Assembly: GCF_013385175.1 (NCBI RefSeq)
Contig: NZ_JABZEO010000022.1
Location: 1-42,296, forward strand
Direction of reading: 5' to 3'
From: Allochromatium humboldtianum
GTDB lineage: Bacteria > Pseudomonadota > Gammaproteobacteria > Chromatiales > Chromatiaceae
DNA: 42,296 nt
Part shown: one piece after another, positions 23,985 through 31,579 of the stretch
How positions within the stretch are numbered: the stretch's first letter is position 1
Layout of the letters: every line of letters starts with the position of its first letter
Notes under the pieces: model-generated
The model's database searches: none
The model's input: the letters and a program-made list of their open reading frames with translations, nothing else
What the model was told of the DNA's origin: nothing
Translations under genes and position numbers: made by a program

Positions 23985-24931
23985 GGCGTCGTCGTCCAGT
24001 AGTCGCCGAAGATGTCGGCACAGAGACGATGAATGGCCTCCCGCTGCTCGGGTTCGGCCCGTGCGGTCAAGGCTTGGCTCAGGGCATAGGCAAAGACATT
24101 GGGGGCGCCCTTGAAGGTCAGACTCAGCGACGCCCAGCGCACCAGGGTCCGGGTACTGAGGGTGACGGTCAGTTCCGGTTCGCCTTCCGGACTGCCCTGG
24201 AACAACCGCCGCACTTCAGCGGCCACCAACAGCATCTTGTCGATGATCAACTCCGGCAGCTTGGGAGCGGCAGCCTGGATCACCGCCTTTTCCACCTCCG
24301 GTTCCGGGTACCGAACCTCGATCACCCGGAAGCGATCCATGAACGCCAGATTCTGACGCTGGACGCCTTGATAGAGTCCCGAACGATCCCCGGCTCCCGC
24401 CGAGTTACCGGTGACGAACAGCCGAAAGCGCGGATGGGGTCGAATCACCTCACCGCCGTTTTCAGCAATCACCAGCGGTTGACCCTCGATGATGTCGTTC
24501 AATCCAGCCAGTTCCGAGGGGTCCATCAGGTCGATTTCATTGAGGATCAGAATGTGACCCTCTCGCACCGCCACCGACAGCGGACCATGGACGAACTGCG
24601 TCGAGCCATTGACCAGCACGAACTGACCGATCAGCGCACTGAGTTCCAACCGACCATGACAGGTCACGGCCTGGACCGGCCAATTCAACCGCGCGGCGAT
24701 CTGTGTGACCAGACTGGTCTTCCCCGCTCCCGACGGACCGGTCAGAAACAGTCCATCGCCACGGGCCTCATGCAGATAGGCCAGCACATCCCGCAGCAAC
24801 TCGGGACGAAAGACATAGGGTTGACGGATCGGGATCTGCGGATGCGTCGCATCGGCGAATCCCTGGACCTCCAGCTCGGGACGGGCGTTGACGCCAAAGG
24901 TCGTGGCGACCGTGAACGATTGGGTAGACAT
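23981..24931 (-). CDS. MoxR/CobS-like AAA+ ATPase
   Basis: 316 residues from the ATG at 24931 (GAGAGGATTC upstream). Walker A GPSGAGKT (65-72); the Walker B region reads ILILNEID (127-134), with Asn in place of the usual first Asp; sensor-1-like LFVTGNSAG follows. The sequence resembles CobS of cobalt chelatase and MoxR ATPases, which work with VWA proteins; the CobT-like VWA partner is encoded three genes downstream. Probable role: ATP-driven remodelling of a protein complex linked to recombination or replication. Confidence 0.9.
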   Translation of the reverse strand: MSTQSFTVATTFGVNARPELEVQGFADATHPQIPIRQPYVFRPELLRDVLAYLHEARGDGLFLTGPSGAGKTSLVTQIAARLNWPVQAVTCHGRLELSALIGQFVLVNGSTQFVHGPLSVAVREGHILILNEIDLMDPSELAGLNDIIEGQPLVIAENGGEVIRPHPRFRLFVTGNSAGAGDRSGLYQGVQRQNLAFMDRFRVIEVRYPEPEVEKAVIQAAAPKLPELIIDKMLLVAAEVRRLFQGSPEGEPELTVTLSTRTLVRWASLSLTFKGAPNVFAYALSQALTARAEPEQREAIHRLCADIFGDYWTTTP

Positions 24932-24943
24932 GAATCCTCTCCA

Positions 24944-25009
24944 GTGTTGAACACCAACACGCACAGACGCCCGTTCCCTGGAGTCGTCTCCAGAGATCGG
25001 AACGCTGTG
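24944..25009. promoter_or_regulatory. Two hairpins between exonuclease and ATPase genes
   Basis: GTGTTG (24944-24949) pairs with CAACAC (24955-24960); next to it CTGGAG/CTCCAG (24978-24983/24988-24993) is nested in CGTTCC/GGAACG and CACAG/CTGTG (24962-25009) with a bulge. Leader structure for the ATPase gene is likely. Confidence 0.65.
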
Positions 25010-25027
25010 GGTTGGATCGGTGGGGGG

Positions 25028-26032
25028 TTAGAAGTAGAACGACGGAATTGTTGAAACAGACGCACGGACAGGTTCGGCGTCCACCCCTGTTGCAGGGGCG
25101 TGCAGCGTCACCTTGACCCGCTCACTGGCGGGTTTGCGGAAGCGTTCCAGGATCGACGCCTCCAGATTCGGAGCGATGTCGGCTAACAGGGCGGCATAGT
25201 CGACGGCCCCGGATTGCCGATAGCGTGTCACCCGTACCCCGGCATACTCGGCCTGACGGGAAGCGCCCATCAGGGTCACGAATTGCGTCTCCAGGTCACG
25301 CAGCCGTTCCTGAACCGCCTTGAGTGGGGATTCCAGACGCTGACGTTCCGCCTTCAGGGCGTGGTAGTCCTGGGCCAATCGGGTCCAGGTCTCCCGCTCG
25401 GCTTCAGACGGTTGATAGGCGTCGCGGGTTGGGTCCGTGACCGGAGCCTGTCCGGTCTGGATCAAGTCCCAGAAGGTCAGACAGGCCGGCACCAGTTCAT
25501 CCTGAATGAAGGACTGATCCCGTGGCAGACAGAACTCCAGCGCCTCCAGTCCGTCGCGACAGGGATCAAACACCAACCAGCCTTGCGTCGCCTCCGTGAC
25601 ATAGAGCTGGAACTGCAACTGACACCACGCCAGTCGGTAGGCCGTGGCCTGATCGCCCTGGTCGCGGATGGCCTCATAGGTCGCCACCGTGGGTACCTTG
25701 AGTTCGACCGGTTCACCCAGGGCCGAGAGTCCATCGAGCGAACAGCGCAACACCGGATACTGACTCGATTCGGCACACAGCGGCATCAAAAGCGTCCGAT
25801 GCCGACGTTCAAAGCCCTGACGCACGCGGTCTTCCAGGGCGATTCCCCGCTGGACCACGGGGTTGGTACTGAGATCCTCCGGGGGATGCAGACCGGTGCG
25901 TTCGGCCCACAGTTGCCAGGGCGTCTTGTACGGAGAGCGCCCGAGAATGATCGGCGCTTCCGACGCCGTGATTCCCTGGGCACGCCAAGCGTGCCACTCG
26001 GGGGTGCGTTGACGATGATCGATCGTGTGCAT
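25028..26032 (-). CDS. YqaJ/lambda-Exo-type exonuclease
   Basis: 334 residues from the ATG at 26032 (GGAG eight bases upstream). YqaJ recombinase motifs: RTPEWHAWRAQGITASEAP (9-26), GIALED (63-68), CSLDG with D100 and E110-L-K112 (the D/ExK nuclease residues), and QLQFQLYV. It should degrade one strand of double-stranded DNA 5' to 3' and feed the single strand to the Bet protein encoded just upstream. The protein ends in PSFYF. Pairing with bet matches exo/bet of lambda and SXT. Confidence 0.9.
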   Translation of the reverse strand: MHTIDHRQRTPEWHAWRAQGITASEAPIILGRSPYKTPWQLWAERTGLHPPEDLSTNPVVQRGIALEDRVRQGFERRHRTLLMPLCAESSQYPVLRCSLDGLSALGEPVELKVPTVATYEAIRDQGDQATAYRLAWCQLQFQLYVTEATQGWLVFDPCRDGLEALEFCLPRDQSFIQDELVPACLTFWDLIQTGQAPVTDPTRDAYQPSEAERETWTRLAQDYHALKAERQRLESPLKAVQERLRDLETQFVTLMGASRQAEYAGVRVTRYRQSGAVDYAALLADIAPNLEASILERFRKPASERVKVTLHAPATGVDAEPVRASVSTIPSFYF

Positions 26033-26050
26033 TCGAGATCTCCAGGCCAT

Positions 26051-26082
26051 AAAAAAGGCCCGTCATCCGGGGATGACGCGCC
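26051..26082 (-). terminator. Terminator-like hairpin between bet and exonuclease genes
   Basis: GGCCCGTCATCC (26057-26068) pairs with GGATGACGCGCC (26071-26082), 11 of 12 positions, followed leftward by six T (26051-26056). It lies 20 bases before the exonuclease ATG, so it should act as an attenuator inside the operon. Confidence 0.8.
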
Positions 26083-26125
26083 TGAAGGGGGAGAGTGGTT
26101 TGAGGTGTGAGAGAACGGGAAAGGA

Positions 26126-27025
26126 TCAGGCGGCTTCAGCGGGAGGCGGCAGCGCCTGTTCCTGGGCACGTTCCAGACCCTGGAGTGCATAGCTCAGCGC
26201 TTCACCGGAAAACCGCTGGTGAAAGTAGTCCTGGGCCGTACTCCACGCTTGGCTGTGGGCGGCCCGTTCGATCAGCGCATCGATCTGGGCCTTCCAGTCC
26301 GGCGTCTCAGGTGGGTCGACGGGAGTGTGTTCGGTCGACGTGGTGGGCGTGTCGACCAGGATCTCTTCGGGTTCGATGGACTTGCCGGCCATTTCCTCGG
26401 CGGTATAGTCGGCTTCCTCGGGAAACGCGGCGCGCAGACTCGCCGCCTTGGCACACTTCAGAAGCTGTCCCCGTGGTCGCTTGATCCACATGGCGGTTGG
26501 CACCTCGGAGTATGCTCCACCGGCACGAGAGTAGGTTTCCAACCAGTACACCCGTTCGGAGAACGGACAGCGCATCCCGTGCAGCAGACGGTAGACCGTC
26601 ACCTCGCACCACTCGGGAAACGTCACCTCGACCTGAGCGTCCTGCCAGTTGCCGTTCGTTTTCACCCGTCCCTGAAAGGTCAGGGTCTGATCGGGACCAA
26701 ACTGCGCCGGATCGAGACCCGCATACTGACCGGTGCGTGCGGCGGTGATCTGCACCTCATTGATCCCCGGCCAGATCGTTTCGACTTCACGCCCCAGCCG
26801 CTTGCTCCACATCGGCACGATATTGACCGGACGCTTGAGTACATCGAGTCCGCGTGCCTGACAGTAGCGCACCGCCAACAGGATGCCCTGGGCGGTATTG
26901 GCGTTGGGAAAGATGCTCTCGGTGAGCACCTGCCAGGTGGTGGTATCCAGTCCGAGTGCGCTCAGGGTCGTCTCGGGAACCTGGAGACGGAGATCGGAAC
27001 TGGACGGTTGCATGGACGGCGCCAT
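26126..27025 (-). CDS. bet: Phage-type recombination protein Bet (single-strand annealing)
   Basis: 299 residues from the ATG at 27025, which has GGAGG six bases upstream; the in-frame upstream codons are not used. The body (GILLAVRYCQARGLDVLKRP, then MWSKRLGREVETIWPGINE) is typical of the Bet branch of RecT/Redbeta annealing proteins. It coats single-stranded DNA and anneals complementary strands. The C-terminal 100 residues, variable in this family, may bind partners. Genes for an exonuclease (downstream) and a protein with SSB-like tail (upstream) complete the module. Confidence 0.92.
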   Translation of the reverse strand: MAPSMQPSSSDLRLQVPETTLSALGLDTTTWQVLTESIFPNANTAQGILLAVRYCQARGLDVLKRPVNIVPMWSKRLGREVETIWPGINEVQITAARTGQYAGLDPAQFGPDQTLTFQGRVKTNGNWQDAQVEVTFPEWCEVTVYRLLHGMRCPFSERVYWLETYSRAGGAYSEVPTAMWIKRPRGQLLKCAKAASLRAAFPEEADYTAEEMAGKSIEPEEILVDTPTTSTEHTPVDPPETPDWKAQIDALIERAAHSQAWSTAQDYFHQRFSGEALSYALQGLERAQEQALPPPAEAA

Positions 27026-27043
27026 GATGAACCTCCATGGAAA

Positions 27044-27065
27044 ACACGGGACTATGGTCCCGTGT
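27044..27065 (-). promoter_or_regulatory. Hairpin upstream of bet
   Basis: ACACGGGAC (27044-27052) and GTCCCGTGT (27057-27065) pair perfectly around TATG. In the leftward direction TTTTCC follows, so weak termination or mRNA-end protection is possible. Confidence 0.75.
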
Positions 27066-27077
27066 GTGAGGGTGGGA

Positions 27078-27335
27078 TTAGAACGGCACCTCATCGGGTG
27101 ACAGGACCAATGGTTGACGCTGGGGATCGAGACCCCAGTACGGCGGTTGATCACCGACGGGTAAAGCCACCTCGGGACGATGCAGATGCAGCGTGATCTC
27201 CCCGATCAGGGTGTCGTGACGGTCGAACAACAGCAGCGATTGCCACCAATGCATCCGCCCCTGGTGTTCAAACGGTCGTCCATCGGCGCTGACCTGGATC
27301 TTGGCCACATCATGGACGTTGATTGAGAGCGGCAT
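27078..27335 (-). CDS. 85-residue protein with SSB-like C-terminal tail
   Basis: 85 residues from the ATG at 27335 (GGAGG nine bases upstream). The body is a short, beta-rich domain (SINVHDVAKIQVSADGRPF, SLLLFDRHDTLIGEITLHL). The C-terminus, SPDEVPF, looks like the acidic-hydrophobic tail DDDIPF that SSB uses to recruit partners. In SXT/R391 elements ssb lies directly before bet and exo, the same place. So it may be a minimal or diverged single-strand-binding protein; it is shorter than a standard OB-fold SSB and I could not confirm the fold. Confidence 0.6.
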   Translation of the reverse strand: MPLSINVHDVAKIQVSADGRPFEHQGRMHWWQSLLLFDRHDTLIGEITLHLHRPEVALPVGDQPPYWGLDPQRQPLVLSPDEVPF

Positions 27336-27378
27336 GGCCGGTTCCTCCACGGTCGGGGTTGAACGTGAACAGCGTCCG

Positions 27379-27747
27379 TCAGGCCCGAAAGGTTCCCGGA
27401 TCTGAGGATTCAGCCGCATTCGGATCGCTGAAGCGATGCCCGCAGCGCAGACATTCGCAGTTGTGCAAGACCTGCGCATCGATCACCTCACCAAGTTTGG
27501 CACCCGCCACCCCTCCGGTCGTGGCTCCCAGCAAGCCACCCAGTAACGCTCCGGCAAAACCTCCCAGGGTCGCTCCTATCGGACCAAAAGCGACCAGACC
27601 GACACGACTTCCCACCTGAGCACCGGCCAGGGCTTTGGCCGCTCCAGAAGCGGCTCCACCCACGGTTCCCACCAGACCGCCCATCCGTTTGGCGACATCC
27701 CGCTTGATGACTTGCATCGACTGACAGTTTGGACATGACACCAGCAT
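27379..27747 (-). CDS. Split zinc-ribbon protein with glycine-zipper insert
   Basis: 122 residues from the ATG at 27747 (GAGG upstream). The N-terminal CPNC (C5, C8) and the C-terminal CLRCGH form one four-cysteine ribbon. Between them sits a 75-residue Gly/Ala-rich hydrophobic stretch with GG/GA repeats, typical of membrane-active glycine zippers. It is the first gene of the leftward module. Function unknown; possible membrane-linked factor. Confidence lies in the gene, not in the role. Confidence 0.7.
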   Translation of the reverse strand: MLVSCPNCQSMQVIKRDVAKRMGGLVGTVGGAASGAAKALAGAQVGSRVGLVAFGPIGATLGGFAGALLGGLLGATTGGVAGAKLGEVIDAQVLHNCECLRCGHRFSDPNAAESSDPGTFRA

Positions 27748-27800
27748 GACCGTGACCTCGTAATCAACATGACAGGGGAAAACGCCACGCGATTGCAGAC

Positions 27801-27824
27801 CGATGGAATCTAAGGATTCCATCG
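27801..27824. promoter_or_regulatory. Perfect 10-bp inverted repeat upstream of the recombination module
   Basis: CGATGGAATC (27801-27810), loop TAAG, GATTCCATCG (27815-27824). It lies about 55 bases upstream of the first gene of the leftward operon. A hairpin in the leader or an operator for a dimeric repressor would both fit. Confidence 0.6.
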
Positions 27825-28116
27825 AGTGCCGCGGACGTTTTTACACGGAGTTCAGAGACTCCTCACCTGAGATATATGTGACTGTTTTTCAGTCCGATCC
27901 AGGTTTTCTGGGAGGTGGTTTTTCGGTGCGAAAACGATGCTCATCGAGTGCCAACAGCCTCGATGCAGAACCCACGCTGGAACCCTAACTTTTTTAAAAG
28001 TCGTCACCGACGTTTGATCTGGATTTCAGGGAGGATAGAGGCGGAATGATACTGGTGATTCAGGCATTTTCAGGAGGAGAAAACCGAGGGGATTTCTGGA
28101 GTATATAGAGTTGTAT

Positions 28117-28184
28117 TGGCTTAACAGCCCATGTAGCACTTAATGCTTCATGGCTTAACAGCCCATAGAGCACTTAATCATACA
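28117..28184. repeat. Two tandem 34-bp repeats with CTTAACA stem-loops
   Basis: Units start at 28117 and 28151. Both read TGGCTTAACAGCCCAT, then two variable bases, then AGCACTTAAT. Each has GGCT/AGCC, and a third, stronger stem-loop follows at 28208-28224 (GCCCTG / CAGGGC) with the same CTTAA loop. Candidate operator, origin element or repeated RNA structure. Confidence 0.8.
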
Positions 28185-28480
28185 TAGATCAATAGCCTAT
28201 ATAGCCAGCCCTGCTTAACAGGGCCTGATACGCTGAGTTATATCAATAACAATATAAATGATAGATAGAGCCTTATATACACTAGCTAACAGCGCACCGA
28301 TATCTAGAGACCCTAGATAAGAGAAATAGCCTGATAGCGCCAGAAGGGATACATCGCCGGATAAGCCACACAGTACACTCACACATGAAGGATGAACATC
28401 AAGATCGAGATTGATCTATCCAGATATACAAAGCCTATGGGACAAACCCAGAGTTACTACCTTTAAGTAAAGAATCCATC

Positions 28481-28594
28481 ATGCCTGAAGTGTTACAAAG
28501 TATCCATAGTCAGATCTGCGAACAAGAGACCTTCTATCGATACCAGATCCCGATAGAGCGACTGACCCAAGACTTCAACGATTCCTGGTCATGA
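28481..28594 (+). CDS. 37-residue micro-ORF upstream of the Gp2-like genes
   Basis: Encodes MPEVLQSIHSQICEQETF followed by 19 more residues, ending NDSWS. It overlaps by ATGA (28591-28594) with a second micro-ORF at 28591-28677. No family recognised and no strong ribosome binding site, but the coupling suggests that both may be translated. Likely a leader peptide or small phage-type protein. Confidence 0.4.
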   Translation: MPEVLQSIHSQICEQETFYRYQIPIERLTQDFNDSWS

Positions 28595-28677
28595 AACGCT
28601 GTCCTTGTGGGTATACCCACGAACAGACAGAGAGCGTTGGGATAAAAAATACTTCGGCGGTCGATGGTGTGACGTGA
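28591..28677 (+). CDS. 28-residue micro-ORF with CPCGYTHE motif
   Basis: Begins MKRCPCGYTHEQ; its Cys-x-Cys and His could bind a metal. Its ATG overlaps the stop of 28481-28594 by ATGA. It lies 69 bases before the first Gp2-like gene. Very short, so it may be chance, but the overlap and position are suggestive. Confidence 0.35.
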   Translation: MKRCPCGYTHEQTESVGIKNTSAVDGVT

Positions 28678-28746
28678 GGATTCACGTTCAATGCATCCTT
28701 ACGATGGATCTTGGTTTCTTGGTTAACAACACAGTGAGCGACCGTC

Positions 28747-29871
28747 ATGATGATCGACAATGCCAAAATGCCGGATGAGATTTTTTATGCGCTGGAAGAG
28801 GGTTTGCTGGTCAACGATCCAGGGAATGCCCAGCGTATTAGAACGGAAGACAAGGACGCCTTAGAGAAGGTCAAGTGTCTCAATACCCTGATGATCGCCC
28901 TGAGTCGGAATCGTGAGGTGTTGTTTCGGGTCAGACAGCGGCGAGGTCAACCACGAATCTCCATGGGTCGTTGTGCGTTGGGAGAGCACCTGTTTCGAGC
29001 GATTCGGGTCGATGCCTTAAACATCTGTGAGCATTTCCCGTTTCATGTGTTTGATCCGCTGGTGGAGTGTTTTCTTCAACACCGCAACGCCGACGAATCC
29101 TTGGTCTCCAGGGTTCAGATGTATCACGACCACCCGGATACGGTCGATGTGTTCAGGTTGGCGGAGGATCTCAACGAGTTTGCCAATGGGTTACGGTTGT
29201 TCATGGCCGGTTCGGAGATGGCGAAACGGATCAAAATTCGACGGCAGGCGAGTCGTCGCTTGTACCAAGGCAGCTTGAACTACATCGATCGTCTGTTTGA
29301 ACGCTATGCACGACTGTTGGTGGTCCGGGTCGATTTGTCGTTTCTAACGCCGTCTCAGTGTCATGATCGTGATTGGATACCGGTGACGTTTGAGGACGCC
29401 TTAGCGTACCGTGAGCGGTTCACCCGGAGTTTGAAACGTGAACCGCTGTTTGAACATCTCGTGGGATATGTCTGGAAAATCGAACACGGCGCTCTGAAAG
29501 GGTTTCATACCCATTGGCTGTTCTTTTTCGATGGGTCCAAGGTTCGGGAGGATATAACACTGGGACACTTGATCGGTGAACACTGGAAAGTCATCGTCGG
29601 TTCACACGCGACTTACTGGAACTGTAATTTTTACAAAACCCAGTATCGCCATCTGGGAATTGGACAGATCGATCATACGGATCAAACCAAACGGCAAGCG
29701 TTACAGCGCGTGGTTCAGTATTTGTGCAAGGTCGATGACTTTATCAGTTTGAAACATACAGGATGGCGGCAAACCTTTGGACGGGGTGAGATAAAACCCT
29801 TACCGCCGGTCAAACAGGGTCGTCCACGTCAAAAATCCTCGATGGATCACACGACTGACAGGTCAGGATAG
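28747..29871 (+). CDS. Inovirus Gp2/YagK-YfjJ-like protein, copy A (HxH motif present)
   Basis: 374 residues (or 373 from the second of two adjacent ATGs). The C-terminal half from about 205 (LVVRVDLSFL ... VGYVWKIEHGALKGFHTHWL ... YRHLGIGQID) fits the YagK/YfjJ C-terminal (inovirus Gp2) family, where filamentous phage Gp2 starts rolling-circle replication. The GFHTHW motif (about 252-257) is the HxH seen in HUH-type nucleases. The N-terminal 200 residues are helical and are also conserved in copies B and C. No phage structural genes are nearby, so it probably acts in plasmid replication or regulation. Confidence 0.72.
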   Translation: MMIDNAKMPDEIFYALEEGLLVNDPGNAQRIRTEDKDALEKVKCLNTLMIALSRNREVLFRVRQRRGQPRISMGRCALGEHLFRAIRVDALNICEHFPFHVFDPLVECFLQHRNADESLVSRVQMYHDHPDTVDVFRLAEDLNEFANGLRLFMAGSEMAKRIKIRRQASRRLYQGSLNYIDRLFERYARLLVVRVDLSFLTPSQCHDRDWIPVTFEDALAYRERFTRSLKREPLFEHLVGYVWKIEHGALKGFHTHWLFFFDGSKVREDITLGHLIGEHWKVIVGSHATYWNCNFYKTQYRHLGIGQIDHTDQTKRQALQRVVQYLCKVDDFISLKHTGWRQTFGRGEIKPLPPVKQGRPRQKSSMDHTTDRSG

Positions 29872-29896
29872 TCCAAAAAATACGCGGACGTGACAT

Positions 29897-29963
29897 GCTT
29901 TGGCTGGAGACGACATCGAAACGTTCAAGGAGACGTCCACCGAACAGGTGATCCAGCCAAAGC
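29897..29963. repeat. Perfect 12-bp inverted repeat before Gp2-like copy B
   Basis: GCTTTGGCTGGA (29897-29908) and TCCAGCCAAAGC (29952-29963) are exact reverse complements with a 43-base gap, in the 119-base space between copies A and B. A long stem-loop in the mRNA, a terminator without T run, or a nicking-site-like structure could form. Confidence 0.8.
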
Positions 29964-29990
29964 TTCCACTCCACCGCTTCGAGGTACACC

Positions 29991-31154
29991 ATGTTCCAGA
30001 TCGACGATACGCTGTTTGACGCTTACCCTATCCTCCGGGACAGTCTGTTGCAGCGTAAATATAACAAGCTCGTAGAATCGTTAGGCTACATCACCCAGGA
30101 TCAGGACGCACTCGATGCCTTGATCCGTGTGGTCGAACTCGGATTGGCTTTAGACCAACACCAACAGGGCGATCCATTGTTCACGTTGCAGCGTACACTT
30201 CGGGGTCAAACGTATCTCGATGTCAGACAGCATCCCCTTGGTTACAAACTCTATCAGGCGATTCGGTTTGATGCCAGTCTGATCCGTCGCCATTTTTCCC
30301 TGCATCAGTTCGATCCCTGGATCGCGTGTTTCCTGCGACAGGTCGAACAGCAGCCTGACCTTCAGGAGATCCTCCAGCTCTATCGTGAGGACGCGATCAC
30401 CATCGACCATCGACGTGTCTATGACGCACTCCAGACCTGTGTCCAAGCCTTGCGTTCTCTCCTTCAGTACGGACCGTTCTTCCTCGACATCCAGCAACGC
30501 TATCGTGAGATGCAGCATCGTCATCAGCGGCTGCATTCCTATGTTAAGTCTCGGCTGGAACAGACGGAAAAACTGATGGTGTGTCGGGTCGAACTGACCT
30601 ATCAAGACCCGATACGTTACTACAGGAAACGTCGACCGTACATCACCTTCGATCAAACCTTGGATCACCAACAGGCGTTTGCCCAGAGTTTCGCAACGCT
30701 CGGTCTGTTTGAGCATCTGGTTGGCACTATCTGGAAGCTCTCCTACTCAGCCTGCCGAGGATTTTACTACCAGTGGTTCTTCTTCTTCGATGGGAACGCG
30801 GTATTGAGTGGTTGGGAGATGTCCGACCGGATCGGTAAACACTGGCGAGAACTGGTTGGAGACAAGGCCCGTTTCTGGAATCAGCATGTCGATTCCGGCA
30901 AGTATCAGCGCTTGGGGACAGGGATGATTGAGCGGGATCAGTGGTCACGGTGGTGCAATCTGGATCTGGCGTTACGGAATCTGTGTGTGGTCGACTACTT
31001 CATGCAGTTGCAACATCCACAGCGACGCACCTTTGGTCGTGGGTACATTCGACGTTCTCCGGAGGTTCGTCTGGAGTATTCCGATGCGTATTCAGTCGAG
31101 CAGTCGAATATGGAACAGCATTGGAATCAGTGGCGGGCGAAAAACATCGCGTAG
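29991..31154 (+). CDS. Gp2/YagK-YfjJ-like protein, copy B (HxH motif lost)
   Basis: 387 residues; GAGG lies seven bases before the ATG. It aligns with copy A along its length (LFEHLVGTIWKLSYSACRGF, then YYQWFFFFDGN; later GRGYIRRSPE). The catalytic-type HTH of copy A is replaced by YYQ, so nuclease activity through that motif is unlikely. It may be a DNA-binding regulator or partner subunit of copy A. Tandem paralogues suggest duplication with loss of function. Confidence 0.7.
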   Translation: MFQIDDTLFDAYPILRDSLLQRKYNKLVESLGYITQDQDALDALIRVVELGLALDQHQQGDPLFTLQRTLRGQTYLDVRQHPLGYKLYQAIRFDASLIRRHFSLHQFDPWIACFLRQVEQQPDLQEILQLYREDAITIDHRRVYDALQTCVQALRSLLQYGPFFLDIQQRYREMQHRHQRLHSYVKSRLEQTEKLMVCRVELTYQDPIRYYRKRRPYITFDQTLDHQQAFAQSFATLGLFEHLVGTIWKLSYSACRGFYYQWFFFFDGNAVLSGWEMSDRIGKHWRELVGDKARFWNQHVDSGKYQRLGTGMIERDQWSRWCNLDLALRNLCVVDYFMQLQHPQRRTFGRGYIRRSPEVRLEYSDAYSVEQSNMEQHWNQWRAKNIA

Positions 31155-31579
31155 GATTCGCCACGTATCACGCTCAGAGCGTCTGTGAGTCGATTCCGGT
31201 AGGAGAGGACTGGGATCGGTTCACAGGCGCTCAGGAGGCGATAGCAGCGGTTTTAGAGGGGGGTATGATAGAGTAGTCTCCGTAGACGCACTCGTAGACC
31301 GTGAGCGCTTCTGAGCACGAACCTGTGCCTGATCAGGGATCGTCTACAATGGGGATTGAGCCTCCTCTGAAGCGGGGAGCGACAGACCCGCTGAGTGGTG
31401 CATCCAGGCTGTGAGCCGGTATCGATTCAAAAATCTAAGTTATTGATTTACAATTCAAGAGAACTAACTCTAAGTCAGGGGAACCAACTCTAAAGCAAGG
31501 GAACTAACTTTCGGGCTGGATTTCGACTGTCTTCGGCCAGCGTTCCTGGCCTTCGACTAGATCGCACAGACTACAGACC
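31155..31579. other. Spacer with tandem 20-bp repeats
   Basis: 425 bases without a clear gene. Its right part holds the repeats at 31461-31520 described separately; the left part shows only short GC-rich stems (for example near 31290-31330). Confidence 0.5.
31461..31520. repeat. Three tandem 20-bp direct repeats
   Basis: GAACTAACTCTAAGTCAGGG, GAACCAACTCTAAAGCAAGG and GAACTAACTT (third unit diverging after ten bases) start at 31461, 31481 and 31501. They follow an AT-rich stretch (TTATTGATTTACAATTC). Iteron-like spacing just upstream of the third Gp2-like gene suggests a protein-binding array for replication or repression. Confidence 0.85.

Larger units (their letters stand above)
27748..28480. 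other. AT-rich spacer between divergent gene blocks
   Basis: 730 bases without a clear gene. Near the left end is a perfect 10-bp hairpin, CGATGGAATC / GATTCCATCG (27801-27824). An 11-base direct repeat ATCGAGTGCC (with a preceding C) occurs near 27820 and 27942. From about 28085 the DNA becomes AT-rich and repeated (see 28117-28184). It should hold the promoters of the leftward recombination module and of the rightward Gp2-like genes. Confidence 0.5.

Noticed and set aside
20700-24931. CobS/CobT-like genes as part of cobalamin synthesis
   Set aside because: No other cobalamin genes are near and the neighbours are recombination genes; plasmid-type CobS/CobT-like pairs are the better match.
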